Source: Thermoplasmata archaeon
GTDB lineage: Archaea; Thermoplasmatota; Thermoplasmata; Methanomassiliicoccales; Methanomethylophilaceae
Reading direction: 5' to 3'
DNA length: 64,000 nt
Assembly: GCA_015063165.1 (NCBI GenBank)
Contig: SUSZ01000005.1
Location: forward strand, 46,223-110,222
Shown here in pieces: positions 24,784 through 33,766 of this stretch. Each line of letters starts with the position of its first letter. Position 1 is the stretch's first letter. The notes under the pieces are model-generated. The model searched no databases. It saw nothing but the letters and a program-made list of their open reading frames with translations, and was not told where the DNA came from. A program made the position numbers and the translations under genes.

Positions 24784-24967
24784 CCACTCTTTTGATTTCA
24801 CCGGATGCATTTCGACCAGTATCGACGTAGGAAACCTTACCGCATCCAGATCTCTTTATCTAACCCGGTTAGAATCGATGGATTGTTGGCAAATAGCTTT
24901 CAAACGATTTCGACAGCGCTGCCGCTCGCCGAGAGCATCTTGCACGCGGATCCTGCCATCCTGTTCT

Positions 24968-25234
24968 TCACAGCATCGCTATTCCGAGGCCCACGGCCGT
25001 TATCGCCAGCAGTATTGCGGCGATGGTGACCCAGTACCAGTCCTTCTCCTGTACCAGAGCGATGAAGGTGACTATGACCCCTGCGAACGGGGAGACGATG
25101 AGCACGAGGATCCCGGCGTAGAGGACGGCGTCTCCCATGTCCATGAGAGACATGGCCAGCCCTGCGACCATCATGGCTATTCCGATGACCACGAAGATGC
25201 GGAGGGTCAGCGCCGTCGCGTGGTTGAGATTCAT
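24968..25234 (-). CDS. DUF1634 membrane protein, TauE partner
   Basis: 88 residues with three hydrophobic helices (about 9-30, 37-58 and 67-87). Its ATG overlaps the TauE stop by 4 nt (ATGA), so it is translationally coupled. DUF1634 proteins commonly pair with TauE/SafE permeases in archaea and bacteria. The upstream stretch 24787-24967 holds nothing recognisable. Confidence 0.78.
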   Translation of the reverse strand: MNLNHATALTLRIFVVIGIAMMVAGLAMSLMDMGDAVLYAGILVLIVSPFAGVIVTFIALVQEKDWYWVTIAAILLAITAVGLGIAML

Positions 25235-26055
25235 AGGATCCCTCCTGCCTGGAGAAGAACCAGGGTGGCGACGATTATCAGCAGGATCGAGAAGTATTTC
25301 CTCAGGTGCTTGGTATGGAGCTTCCTTGCCAGGGATGTCCCGACGATGGAGCCTGCGAAAGCGCCTATGGCGATGGCCGCGGCGTATTCCAGGAGGACCT
25401 GTCCGGCGATGAAGTAGGTGATGGCTCCGGAGAACGCGGTTATGCCTATCATGTAGCTGCTGGTCGGGCTGGCCGCCTTGATTGGCACGTGCATGTATAT
25501 ATTCATCAGAGGCACCTTCACGGCTCCTCCTCCGACTCCGGTCATGGACGAGATCATCCCTGCTACGGTGCACAGGGCCATTCCGCTCTTGACGTTCTCG
25601 ACCTTGTATCTCACGTGCTCCCCGTTGGCCTCGTCGTTGTACTCGAAGGAGAACCTGCTGTCATCGTCCTCGGACGGGGGTATGACCTTCTCGGGGTTCA
25701 GGATCATCCTGAGAGCGCTGTAGAAGACGATGACCGAGAAGATGCACATCAGTATCCATTCTTCGAGGAAGCCCGCCACGATGGCTCCCATGATAGCTCC
25801 TGCGGCCGTCGTGATCTCCATCAGGAGCCCGAGGCGAATGTTGGACAGCCCCTTGTCCACAAAGACCGTGGATGCGCCTACAGACCCGGCTATGATGCCT
25901 ATGAGGCTCACGGCCACGGCCTCCGTCGGAGCCAGTCCGAACACTAACATCAGCACAGGGACGAAGATGAAACCTCCGCCGAGGCCGAACAGTGCTCCGA
26001 GGATACCGGCTGCCGATCCTGTGAAGAGGAGACCGGCTAGTATGAGCGCTTCCAT
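25231..26055 (-). CDS. TauE/SafE-family sulfite or organosulfonate exporter
   Basis: 274 residues, about eight membrane helices, and the paired repeat signature of the family: LGALFGLGGGFIFVPVL near residue 18 and MTGVGGGAVKVPLM near 165. A charged loop (SEDDDSRFSFEYNDEANGEH) lies between the halves. TauE proteins move sulfite, sulfonates or sulfoacetate across the membrane. The start is the ATG at 26055; the 23-codon upstream extension enters the divergent promoter. In a methanogen it may also handle sulfur compounds tied to coenzyme M; that is inference. Confidence 0.85.
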   Translation of the reverse strand: MEALILAGLLFTGSAAGILGALFGLGGGFIFVPVLMLVFGLAPTEAVAVSLIGIIAGSVGASTVFVDKGLSNIRLGLLMEITTAAGAIMGAIVAGFLEEWILMCIFSVIVFYSALRMILNPEKVIPPSEDDDSRFSFEYNDEANGEHVRYKVENVKSGMALCTVAGMISSMTGVGGGAVKVPLMNIYMHVPIKAASPTSSYMIGITAFSGAITYFIAGQVLLEYAAAIAIGAFAGSIVGTSLARKLHTKHLRKYFSILLIIVATLVLLQAGGIL

Positions 26056-26145
26056 ATCTCTGCGTATACAGGCATTTGCTTTATGGTTTGCTCGTGAACG
26101 TCGGCAGAACGACATCTTTTTCATATAGCGGGCGATGGAGATGGC

Positions 26146-26982
26146 GTGACTATACTCCTGTTGAGATACGCCGAGATCGGCCTTAAGAGCGAACCGGTCC
26201 GCAAGAGATTCGAGAATCAGCTGAAGGACAACATAGTGTCCATGCTGATGAAGGACGGGGTCGAGGCCTTCGTCACCAAGAAGGGCGCCAGGTTCTACGT
26301 CGAGGCCACCGACGCCGACGACGCCATAAGGTCGGTCAGGAAGGTGTTCGGGGTCGCGTCCATCTCCGTGGTCGAGACCTGCTCATCCGACATGGAGGAC
26401 ATCTGCAGGTCCGCGGCGGCGTATTCCAGGGGAAGGCTGTCGGAAGGCCAGACCTTCGCGGTGGACGCCCGCAGGGAGGGAAGCCATCCGTACACGAGCA
26501 TAGATGTCGCCCGGGAGGCCGGATCGGCTATCTTCCTGGAGAACGAGCATCTCGGGATCAAGGTGAAGCTCACCAACCCGGACGTGAAGATTTTCATCGA
26601 GGTCCGCGACAACATGGCGTACATCTTCCAGGACGTCATCGCATGCCACGCGGGGCTCCCTATAGGCACCCAGGGGAAGGTCATAGCCGATGTGGACGAC
26701 GACAGGGGTCTGGTGTCCGCCTGGCTCGTCATGAAGCGCGGATGCAGGGTCATATTCCGCGGCTCGGGGGACTTCGAGGCCCTCAGGAACTACGATCCCG
26801 AGATGAGGATGGTCGACGACAAGAACGTGAAGTACGCCCTCGCATACGTCCAGGGCAGGGATCTCCAGGGGCTCGAGGGCTTCGACGCTTCCGCGTACGA
26901 CCTTCCGGTGTTCTTCCCGACCGTCGCCATGTCCGATGAGGAAGTGGCCAGGATGGCCGACGGGATCAGGTCCGGATTCTGA
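26146..26982 (+). CDS. ThiI-like protein with THUMP domain and degenerate PP-loop
   Basis: 278 residues from a GTG at 26146. The N-terminal ferredoxin-like and THUMP domains are clear (LLLRYAEIGLKSEPVRKRFE; SVRKVFGVASISVVE; VKIFIEVRDNMAYIF). ThiI normally continues with GLPVGTxGxVLxLLSGGIDS. Here the stretch is GLPIGTQGKVIADVDDDRGLV, so the SGGxDS ATP motif is gone while MKRGCRVIF after it remains. The protein is also short, with no rhodanese domain. It likely keeps tRNA binding but not adenylation, or uses another mechanism for 4-thiouridine or thiazole sulfur. Confidence 0.8.
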   Translation: MTILLLRYAEIGLKSEPVRKRFENQLKDNIVSMLMKDGVEAFVTKKGARFYVEATDADDAIRSVRKVFGVASISVVETCSSDMEDICRSAAAYSRGRLSEGQTFAVDARREGSHPYTSIDVAREAGSAIFLENEHLGIKVKLTNPDVKIFIEVRDNMAYIFQDVIACHAGLPIGTQGKVIADVDDDRGLVSAWLVMKRGCRVIFRGSGDFEALRNYDPEMRMVDDKNVKYALAYVQGRDLQGLEGFDASAYDLPVFFPTVAMSDEEVARMADGIRSGF

Positions 26983-27031
26983 TCCTATGACCCTGTTTTT
27001 AATATGAAGATCAAAAAATAAAGAGGTTTTA

Positions 27032-27055
27032 CCGCCTGGAATTATGCCCAGGCGG
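27032..27055. terminator. Terminator hairpin between ThiI-like and L15e genes
   Basis: CCGCCTGG and CCAGGCGG form a perfect 8-bp stem with an 8-nt loop, 9 nt beyond the L15e stop. An AT-rich tract with TTTTTAATATGAAGATC precedes it. It lies between converging genes. Confidence 0.6.
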
Positions 27056-27063
27056 CATGAATC

Positions 27064-27687
27064 TCACTTGATTCTCCTGTTGTTGGCTCTGACGGAAGGC
27101 CTGGCCTTCTCAGCACCCTTTCCGGTGTGCCTCATTCCGCGGCCCTTCTGTCCGGCAGAGGTCTTTCCGCGGTACACACGGTTCTTGTGCTCGCTGTCGC
27201 AAATCCAGTTGATCTTCTTGTCAGATTTGATGACAGGGTGCGCGGGATCGACGAGGATGACCTCGTACCACTCCTGCTGTCCGTCGGCTCCTACCCAGTA
27301 GGAGTTAAGGACCTCAAGGTTGGGGTATCTCTTCGCAGTCCTCTCCTCAGCCATCCTCTGGAGGCTCTTTCCGACGGTAATCTGGTTGATTCCCTTCCTC
27401 TTGGCTCTCCTTCCGGTGACGATGGCCCTCTTCTGGAAGCTTCCCTTCCTGACCCTCGCCCTGACGATGACGTATCCCTGCTTGGCCTTGTATCCGAGAG
27501 CCCTGGCTCTGTCGAGGCGGGTGGGCTTCTCGATGCGGAGGAAGTTCTCCTCTCTCCTCCACATGATGCGGCGCTCGTAGTTGAGCTCCTTCACGTAGGA
27601 TTTCGAGGGAACGTCCCAAGCCTTTGCGATATAGCTGTACATGCTTTTCCCGTTGACCGGGCGTGTTTCCTGAGTCTCTTCGCTCAT
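27064..27687 (-). CDS. rpl15e: Ribosomal protein L15e (eL15)
   Basis: 207 residues, slightly longer than usual because of a 15-residue N-terminal extension before MYSYIAKAW. Family landmarks include [33 protein letters not shown], and the basic C-terminus [12 protein letters not shown]. It binds 23S rRNA in the large subunit. Minus-strand CGCTTTTAAATAAAGC at about 27763-27778 is a likely promoter. If ATG 27642 (MYSY) were used the protein would match the family start exactly. Confidence 0.95.
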   Translation of the reverse strand: MSEETQETRPVNGKSMYSYIAKAWDVPSKSYVKELNYERRIMWRREENFLRIEKPTRLDRARALGYKAKQGYVIVRARVRKGSFQKRAIVTGRRAKRKGINQITVGKSLQRMAEERTAKRYPNLEVLNSYWVGADGQQEWYEVILVDPAHPVIKSDKKINWICDSEHKNRVYRGKTSAGQKGRGMRHTGKGAEKARPSVRANNRRIK

Positions 27688-27868
27688 TTGATCACCTTTA
27701 CGGATTCACCCGAAGGCACATTTCCGTTCGCAGAACTAATCGTTCCACAAGGTGCGGATGGATGTGCTTTATTTAAAAGCGACGGTCGCTCGGAATAGAA
27801 GAAAGGGGAAGATATGGGGACGGGCCCCAAGGTTTTGCATAGGTGCTGCGGCGAAGGTTCCGGGGACG

Positions 27869-28045
27869 TCATTGGACGATCATCCAAGACTCGACCGCAT
27901 CCTTCACCGCTAACGCCGCTTCGACGACTTCCTCCTCCTCGTCACCAGCGGGTGCTCCGATGGTGTTGAACCAGACCACGAGGAAGATGACGATCAGCGC
28001 TACGACGATCACGATCTTCAGGATTGCTGCTTTATCCTTATCCAT
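27869..28045 (-). CDS. Small single-span membrane protein
   Basis: 58 residues: a short basic N-terminus (MDKDKAAILK), one hydrophobic helix (about residues 9-27, IVIVVALIVIFLVVW), then an acidic GDEEEEVVEAA segment and a short helix. It is too short for most gene calls, but GC-rich third positions and the membrane-anchor pattern support it. It stands alone between L15e and polB. Function unknown; similar tail-anchored peptides often assist membrane complexes. Confidence 0.5.
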   Translation of the reverse strand: MDKDKAAILKIVIVVALIVIFLVVWFNTIGAPAGDEEEEVVEAALAVKDAVESWMIVQ

Positions 28046-28122
28046 ACGAATCTAAGGCGGTTAAACAGTCTGCATATTAATTATTTTAGTTGGTCCTAAA
28101 ATAATATAGGGTACACTAAATA

Positions 28123-30516
28123 TCAGAAGAAGTCGTCCAGCTTCGTCTTCTTGGTCGACGGCTTCCGCGGAGCCGTCCTGTTGCTCTTCTCTTTGGGCGA
28201 GAAGGCGAACAGGGTGGACTGCTGGTTCCCGACCACCAGGTCCTTCTCGGTCCATCCGAAGACCTCTGTGATGCGGGAGGCGGTCTGCGCGATGCGTTCC
28301 GCGTAGTACCTGTAGTCGGGCTTGGCGGTGAACGGGAATCCGCTGACGTAGGGCTCCACCTTCTGGGGAGCGCTTCCGCCGTCCGTGACTATCCATGAGA
28401 CCTTCATCCCGGGGATGAACTCGTATCCGAGGGCGATCATCTTCTTCGCTGCCTGGACGTTGGCCATTCTGTCGGGGTTCTCGTAGGCGTCCAGCCCCTT
28501 GCAGGTCCTGGATATCACCAGGCTCTCCAGCGGGACATTCCCGGACAGGGTGTTCTGGACGGTGCGCCTGACGGTGTCCAGCGCCTCGTCGTTCTTCTCC
28601 TCCAGGATCTTCTCGAACAGTCCGGTCAGGAGGTCGCTCTGGAGGTCGAACGAGTCCGAGCGGCGTATCTCGTATCCCCTGACCAGAAGCTCGTCGGATG
28701 CCGTGGGCCACACGACCTTGCCGACGTACCTCTTCTTCATCCCATGGGTGAACATAGGCTCCAGGAGCTTCTCGAACTCCAGCACGCCTCCATCTTTGGA
28801 GAAGCGGTCCGCCATCCTCGTCCCGAACTCGATGGACCCTTCGAGGGTGTGTTTCGGGGACTGCATGAAGACCGAGTCCGTATCGGAGTAGATCACGGGT
28901 ATCCCCTCCCCTTCGACCTCGGTGATTATGCCCTTGACGTTGGCTCTGGCGAAGGATGTGATCGCAGATCCGATGCTCTTGTCCGTGAAGCGGTAGAACG
29001 TGGATGCGAACACTCCGTAGAAGGTGTTCATCAAGACCTTGACTGCGGCCTGAAGACCGTCCAGATAGCGCCTCTCGTGCTCGTCGGTCGTCTGCTTCAT
29101 CCTCTTCTTGATGCTGTCCCTCTCCTCCATGAGGTCCGATAGCAGCCTCGGAAGCAGGCCTAGCCTTCTCTCCTTGGCCATGAACCTGGCTCCGGACGGG
29201 CTCTGTATCTCCCCGTCGGGCGAGAGCGTGGTGAAGCAGATGTTCTTCGCTATGATCAGCGAGGGATACATCGATTTGAAGTCCAGCACGCAGACCCAGT
29301 GGTACAGGCCAGGGTTCATGCTGTGCACGTATCCGCCCTCGATCTGGTCGGTGGACGCGGTGCGGTTCCCCATCGCCGGCACCCCGACCTTGTTCCTGTC
29401 CGCCATGCGTATCAGAAGGGAGTCGACCAGCTGGGAAGATCCCGAGGTCAGGACATCCTCCAGGGTGAGCTTGGAAACGGTGGAGAGGTCCATGCCCTTG
29501 CGGACGGTTCCCACCTCGATGAGTATGCGGAGGGCCAGCTCGGCGTCCTTGGTGCAGTACTCGAGGACCTTGTCCCTGTTCTCCGCCCATTCCGCATCCA
29601 TGCGCTTGGGGTCGACGTCCAGCTTCTGCTCTCCGAGGATCTCCATGGACACGGCGTTGAGGGTCTCCTGCTTCGGGCGGAGCTCCCTGCGGACCGCCCA
29701 CCAGGCGTCGCACACGACCCTTCCCTTGACCCTCCAGAACCTGTCTCCGACGAGCCTGGGCTGGCTGCCGTCGCGTCCCCAGGGCATGGCGTCCTTCAGC
29801 CTGTTGGCCTTGGCGCGCTCGTCTATCTTCCTGATGTCGTAGTTGTCGATGTTGTATCCTGTGATGACGTCCGGGTCCTCCTTCGCTATGAGGTCCCCGA
29901 AGGCTGCGATTATGTCCTTCTCGTCGCCGTAGATGGGCTCGCAGGCGCGAAGGCCGTCCTTGTCGGATATGACGCAGCATATCGTGTAGATGGTCTCGTG
30001 CTCGATGCTGTTCTCGATGTCGAACGAGAGCATCCTCAGGCCGGGGTCGAAGGGTTCTATGTTCTCGAACGACTCCATCTCGATGACCGCGTCGGTGCGG
30101 TACTCCCTCTCGACGGGATGCCCGGTCACCCGTATGCAGGCGCCCATGTCTTGGTCGTAGAAGAAGCGGTGGTGGTGGGGGATGTCGCCCGCCAGGATCC
30201 TGTTGGTCCTCCTGATGCGGTTCTTCCACTCCGCCAGCTTGCGAGGGTCCGAGAACACGACCTTCAGCACGTCGTGCATCTCCGACTTGTACAGGAGCCT
30301 GTCCGGAGTCGCAGACTCGATCCCCCCCTCTTTGGGGAGAAGATTCTCCAACGAGGGGTCCGGGTCCACTATGAAGAAATAGGGCTTGAAACCCGGGACC
30401 AGGACCGTCACCGACTCTCCGGTGCGGGCTCTTCCGTACAGTTCTATAACGGATTCGTCCCCGTCCTGCTGGAAGGAGGAGCTTATCAGCCTCAGGTCCC
30501 AGGTTCCCATGTCCAT
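28123..30516 (-). CDS. polB: Family B DNA polymerase
   Basis: 797 residues. The 3'-5' exonuclease motifs are intact: SFDIENS (Exo I), TGYNIDNYDI (Exo II) and YCTKDAELA (Exo III). Polymerase motifs follow: DFKSMYPSLI (A), the KVLMNTFYGVFAS helix (B) and YSDTDSVF (C). The C-terminus ends in KKTKLDDFF, a PIP-box-like sequence that would bind the PCNA clamp. The ATG at 30516 shares its A with the TGA of the upstream YchF-type GTPase gene; an ATG two codons later is an alternative. The open frame upstream of 30516 is antisense shadow. Confidence 0.95.
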   Translation of the reverse strand: MDMGTWDLRLISSSFQQDGDESVIELYGRARTGESVTVLVPGFKPYFFIVDPDPSLENLLPKEGGIESATPDRLLYKSEMHDVLKVVFSDPRKLAEWKNRIRRTNRILAGDIPHHHRFFYDQDMGACIRVTGHPVEREYRTDAVIEMESFENIEPFDPGLRMLSFDIENSIEHETIYTICCVISDKDGLRACEPIYGDEKDIIAAFGDLIAKEDPDVITGYNIDNYDIRKIDERAKANRLKDAMPWGRDGSQPRLVGDRFWRVKGRVVCDAWWAVRRELRPKQETLNAVSMEILGEQKLDVDPKRMDAEWAENRDKVLEYCTKDAELALRILIEVGTVRKGMDLSTVSKLTLEDVLTSGSSQLVDSLLIRMADRNKVGVPAMGNRTASTDQIEGGYVHSMNPGLYHWVCVLDFKSMYPSLIIAKNICFTTLSPDGEIQSPSGARFMAKERRLGLLPRLLSDLMEERDSIKKRMKQTTDEHERRYLDGLQAAVKVLMNTFYGVFASTFYRFTDKSIGSAITSFARANVKGIITEVEGEGIPVIYSDTDSVFMQSPKHTLEGSIEFGTRMADRFSKDGGVLEFEKLLEPMFTHGMKKRYVGKVVWPTASDELLVRGYEIRRSDSFDLQSDLLTGLFEKILEEKNDEALDTVRRTVQNTLSGNVPLESLVISRTCKGLDAYENPDRMANVQAAKKMIALGYEFIPGMKVSWIVTDGGSAPQKVEPYVSGFPFTAKPDYRYYAERIAQTASRITEVFGWTEKDLVVGNQQSTLFAFSPKEKSNRTAPRKPSTKKTKLDDFF

Positions 30517-31703
30517 CACTTGTTGGCTACGATCCTTATTATGTCGCCGTCCTGGAGCTCGTAGTCGGCTCCGACGGTGCGCTTGGTGCGGGCGTTCACC
30601 GCGCGGATGAACTTGTCCCCGAGGTCGGTGTGTATCTTGTACGCGAGGTCCTTGGCGGTGGATCCGCGGGGCACCAGGAAGGCGTCGGGCAGGACCCTCC
30701 CGAAGTGGTCGGTGAACTTGTTCTCGTCCTCCACGGGATATACGACGATGAGGTCCAGCATCTTGTACGCGGCGTCCTCTATGCACTGCTGTATGCCGGT
30801 GCCGCCGTACTTCTCCATGTTGGCCTTCATGTAGTCCAGGGCTTTCTTCTGGGCGTCGTTGAGGGTCTTCCCGGGAGCTATAGTGAACGTGGGGTCCCCG
30901 GGCACGTACTCTATCAGCCCTGCGGCGGCGGCCTTCTTGAGAGCCAGCTCGGTCTCCGCCATGGTGACGACGCACATCTCGTTGATGGCCTTCACCTTCT
31001 CGATGTTGCCTTCGGGCGCGATGTCAGCCTTGTTCATCGCGGCTATCATCGGCTTTGCCTTGGCCCTTATCTCGGTGCACAGCGCCAGGAGCAGGTCGTC
31101 GTCCCATTTGGTGGGGTCGTCGGGCAGGGAGACCACCTTGAGAGCCTCCTTCACCTGCGTTTCGGTGACGTTGAGCCCTGCGAGCCTCTCGTGGAGGATT
31201 AGCTCGGGCTTGCTTCCCTGCATCCTCGCCTGCCTGGCAATCTTGGAGAATCCGTTCTTGATGATCTCGCGCATCCAGCACTCGATCTCCCTCCTGAGGA
31301 ACAGGATGTCCTCGGTGGGGTCGTGGGTTCCGGGGTCGACCGGAAGGCCCTCTATGTCGGTGGATCCGCTGACGTCCACCACGTTGATGAGCGCATCGGC
31401 CTGCCTCAGGTCGTCCAGGAACTGGTTGCCCAGCCCCTTTCCCTGCCATGCGTCGGGGACGAGGCCTGCGACGTCCAGGAGCTCCACGGGGATCATCCTG
31501 GTGCCGTTCACGCAGAGTGAGTTATGCGGGGTGCAGGTGACTCCCAGCTCTTTGCAGGGGCACGGAGCGCGGACGTAGGCGACTCCTTTGTTGGGTTCAA
31601 TGGTTGTGAAGGGATAGTTGGCAATCTCCACAGGCGCCATAGTGGCCGCTCCGAAGAATGTGGACTTTCCAACGTTCGGCTTCCCTACTATTCCAATCTG
31701 CAT
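30516..31703 (-). CDS. YchF/Obg-family translation-associated GTPase
   Basis: 395 residues. G1 GKPNVGKST at 7-15, G3 DVAGLV, G4-like NKAD, and a C-terminal TGS domain (TAKDLAYKIHTDLGDKFIRA; LQDGDIIRIVANK). YchF/Ola1-type GTPases bind ribosomes. The archaeal form has an inserted helical domain between G motifs, as seen here. A minus-strand TATA box ACAATATAATCC near 31733-31744 suggests a promoter of its own. Its stop overlaps the polB start, so polymerase and GTPase are translationally coupled. Confidence 0.92.
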   Translation of the reverse strand: MQIGIVGKPNVGKSTFFGAATMAPVEIANYPFTTIEPNKGVAYVRAPCPCKELGVTCTPHNSLCVNGTRMIPVELLDVAGLVPDAWQGKGLGNQFLDDLRQADALINVVDVSGSTDIEGLPVDPGTHDPTEDILFLRREIECWMREIIKNGFSKIARQARMQGSKPELILHERLAGLNVTETQVKEALKVVSLPDDPTKWDDDLLLALCTEIRAKAKPMIAAMNKADIAPEGNIEKVKAINEMCVVTMAETELALKKAAAAGLIEYVPGDPTFTIAPGKTLNDAQKKALDYMKANMEKYGGTGIQQCIEDAAYKMLDLIVVYPVEDENKFTDHFGRVLPDAFLVPRGSTAKDLAYKIHTDLGDKFIRAVNARTKRTVGADYELQDGDIIRIVANK

Positions 31704-31762
31704 ACGATCAGAGGTGTATGCCCATCGTCGGATTATATTGTATCGTTGGAACGAGTGATCTT

Positions 31763-32554
31763 TCAGGCGTCGGGATGCCTCTGCCTGTACACGGCATCGG
31801 CCAGCTCCCCGATCTCGGACGGGCGGAGCTGCTCTATCCTCATGTCCACGTAGGGGATCCCCTCGGTGGACCTCACCATGCCCGACGACTTCAGGGAGGT
31901 CCCGATCTTCTTCCTGCGGTGGTTGAAGGCGACCTCGGTGACCTTGAAGAACGTCCTCTCGTCCAGGACGTCGAACGGCGCCTTGCGGGGGGTTATCCTC
32001 ACTATGGCCGAGTCCACCTTGGGACGGGGATTGAACCTGGATGCGGGGACGTTCTCCATGATCTCGCAGTCCGCGCGGAAGAACAGGTTCACGGTGAGAC
32101 GGGAATAGTCGGGGCTTCCGACGTCCGCCACCATGCGGTCCGCGAACTCTTTCTGGACCATGACGACGGCCGTCCTGAAGTCGTGTTCCAGAAGCTTGAA
32201 GATGATCGGGGTGGAGACGCTGTAGGGTAGGTTGCTGACGAACACGTCGAACTCCGGGAAGGGCACCTTGACGGCGTCGCCGTGGATAAGGGTCAGGCGG
32301 CCCCCATAGTTCTTCTCGATGTACTCTGCCAGGATGTCGTCCAGCTCGATGCATGTGAGGCTGTCGGAGACCTCCATGAGCCTGGTTGTGAGGATCCCGA
32401 GGCCGGGTCCGACCTCCAGCACCCTGTCTCCCTTCTCGATCCCGGCGTAGCCGATGTGCCTCTCGGCAACGCGTTCGTCCGTCAGGAAATTCTGCCCCTT
32501 GCTCTTCTTGGGGACGATACCGGTGTCGGCGATCAGCCTGCCTGTGTCGGTCAT
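31763..32554 (-). CDS. rsmA: 16S rRNA dimethyladenosine transferase (RsmA/KsgA/Dim1)
   Basis: 263 residues. Signature segments are KSKGQNFL near residue 17, VLEVGPGLGILTTRLM (SAM loop), and VSNLPYSVSTPIIFKLL (catalytic NLPY). The enzyme makes two adjacent N6,N6-dimethyladenosines near the 3' end of 16S rRNA. The start overlaps the DUF655 stop by 4 nt. It is the last gene of the translation operon from aIF1A. Confidence 0.95.
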   Translation of the reverse strand: MTDTGRLIADTGIVPKKSKGQNFLTDERVAERHIGYAGIEKGDRVLEVGPGLGILTTRLMEVSDSLTCIELDDILAEYIEKNYGGRLTLIHGDAVKVPFPEFDVFVSNLPYSVSTPIIFKLLEHDFRTAVVMVQKEFADRMVADVGSPDYSRLTVNLFFRADCEIMENVPASRFNPRPKVDSAIVRITPRKAPFDVLDERTFFKVTEVAFNHRRKKIGTSLKSSGMVRSTEGIPYVDMRIEQLRPSEIGELADAVYRQRHPDA

Positions 32555-33102
32555 TTGGACACGAACAGGTAGCGCTTGAGGTCGGGGCTCTCGATCTCCT
32601 CGACGATGCGCTTGGCTATGAGCTTCTCGGGGACCTTGACCTTCGCCCTCTCGGTGAGGTCGGCGAAGCTGGTGAACTTCTGCTTCTCCCTCTCCCTGAG
32701 GATCTCCTCCACGGATTTCTTCCCCAGTCCGGGGATCTCCTCCAGGAGGTGCTTGCGGACGCTGATCCCCTGGGCCTCGTTGAAGAACCTGAGGAACCTG
32801 GGCTCGTTCGCTTTGACGATGGTCGTGATGGCGAACTCCAGCTCCGCAAGGGCGTTGTTGGTGAGCTCGCTGTAGCTTATGCGGCTCTTGACATGGTCTA
32901 TGACGTCGCGCTTGTTCGTGGCGTTCTCCTTCCCGATGTATACCCTGTCTCCGACCCCGAACACGGCTTGAGGCTTGGGGACCAGGATGAAGAGCTTGAA
33001 CTCGTCGTCTCCGACAGCGTACACGACAGGCTCTTTCTTTCCCATTCCGGAGCCTGACATGCCAGTCGGCAGATAATCTAGGATGTATGCGAACTCTTCC
33101 AT
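32551..33102 (-). CDS. DUF655 RNA-binding protein
   Basis: 183 residues from the ATG at 33102; a GTG three codons upstream is an alternative, but the GGTGAT placed 7 nt before the ATG favours it. An N-terminal OB-like domain (EFAYILDYLPTG, VFGVGDRVYIG) is followed by a helix-hairpin-helix (IPGLGKKSVEEILREREK). DUF655 proteins stand between rpoF and rsmA in many archaea and are thought to act in translation or rRNA handling. Exact role unknown. Confidence 0.88.
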   Translation of the reverse strand: MEEFAYILDYLPTGMSGSGMGKKEPVVYAVGDDEFKLFILVPKPQAVFGVGDRVYIGKENATNKRDVIDHVKSRISYSELTNNALAELEFAITTIVKANEPRFLRFFNEAQGISVRKHLLEEIPGLGKKSVEEILREREKQKFTSFADLTERAKVKVPEKLIAKRIVEEIESPDLKRYLFVSK

Positions 33103-33120
33103 TGCGATCACCTTGGCGGC

Positions 33121-33450
33121 TCAGTTCTCGTGCTCGATGTACTTCGCCACGATGTCCAGGATCTCCTGGATGTCATCGGCTGTGAGTTCGACTCTTTCCT
33201 TGTAGAAAATCGCACGGACATCGTTGGGGTATTTCGGCAGGATGTCCGCGATCTTGATCGCTATGCGGTCGGTGACCTTATCGAGTTTGCTTACTTCCTC
33301 GACAATGCTCTGGGTGTCCTCTACGGACAGGTAGGAGACTGCCTGAGCGTGGTCCAGCGCAGCCTTCTGCGACGTGAGAAGCTCTCTCTTGTCGCTTTCC
33401 TCCAGTAGGAGTCTCTTAACTTCAGCCAGTGTAACGTAACGCTCAGACAT
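33121..33450 (-). CDS. rpoF: DNA-directed RNA polymerase subunit F (Rpo4/RpoF)
   Basis: 109 residues. It matches archaeal Rpb4-like subunits: VTLAEVKRLLLEESDKRELL near the start and VRAIFYKERVELTADDIQEIL toward the end. With subunit E it forms the RNA polymerase stalk. It sits between L21e and DUF655, the classic archaeal order. It starts 13 nt after the L21e stop. Confidence 0.93.
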   Translation of the reverse strand: MSERYVTLAEVKRLLLEESDKRELLTSQKAALDHAQAVSYLSVEDTQSIVEEVSKLDKVTDRIAIKIADILPKYPNDVRAIFYKERVELTADDIQEILDIVAKYIEHEN

Positions 33451-33463
33451 GTTCTTCCTTCCT

Positions 33464-33757
33464 TCAGTTGATGTTTCTTACGAGGTGCTCGGGGCGTGCA
33501 ATGACGGTCTTGGTCTTGTTCCCGTCCTTGACGCTGATCTCATAGGCGCTGCCCCTCTCTCCGATGACGACTCCGGTGAGTCCGTGGAATCTGGAGAAAG
33601 GCATGCCCTTGTGTACGCTGGGGTCAATGATGATGTTGACCTTCTCTCCGGCCTCAAAGGTCTGGAGACCTTTGGTTATAGGGGAGAGTCCGCGTGCCCT
33701 GACCTTCTTCTTCAGAAGGTTGCGGGTCTTGGTCCTTGTTCCTCTGGATGCCTGCAT
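33464..33757 (-). CDS. rpl21e: Ribosomal protein L21e (eL21)
   Basis: 97 residues, full length. Landmarks are a basic N-terminus (SRGTRTKTRNLLKKKVRARG), DPSVHKGMPFSRFHGLTG, and VIARPEHLVRNI at the end. It binds 23S rRNA near 5S. It starts 9 nt after the Pus10 stop. Confidence 0.95.
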   Translation of the reverse strand: MQASRGTRTKTRNLLKKKVRARGLSPITKGLQTFEAGEKVNIIIDPSVHKGMPFSRFHGLTGVVIGERGSAYEISVKDGNKTKTVIARPEHLVRNIN

Positions 33758-33766
33758 TGCTATTCC

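Noticed and set aside
28061-30229. 722-residue basic frame overlapping polB
   Set aside because: Out-of-frame shadow of the polymerase on the same strand; Arg/His/Pro-rich composition typical of frame shadows.
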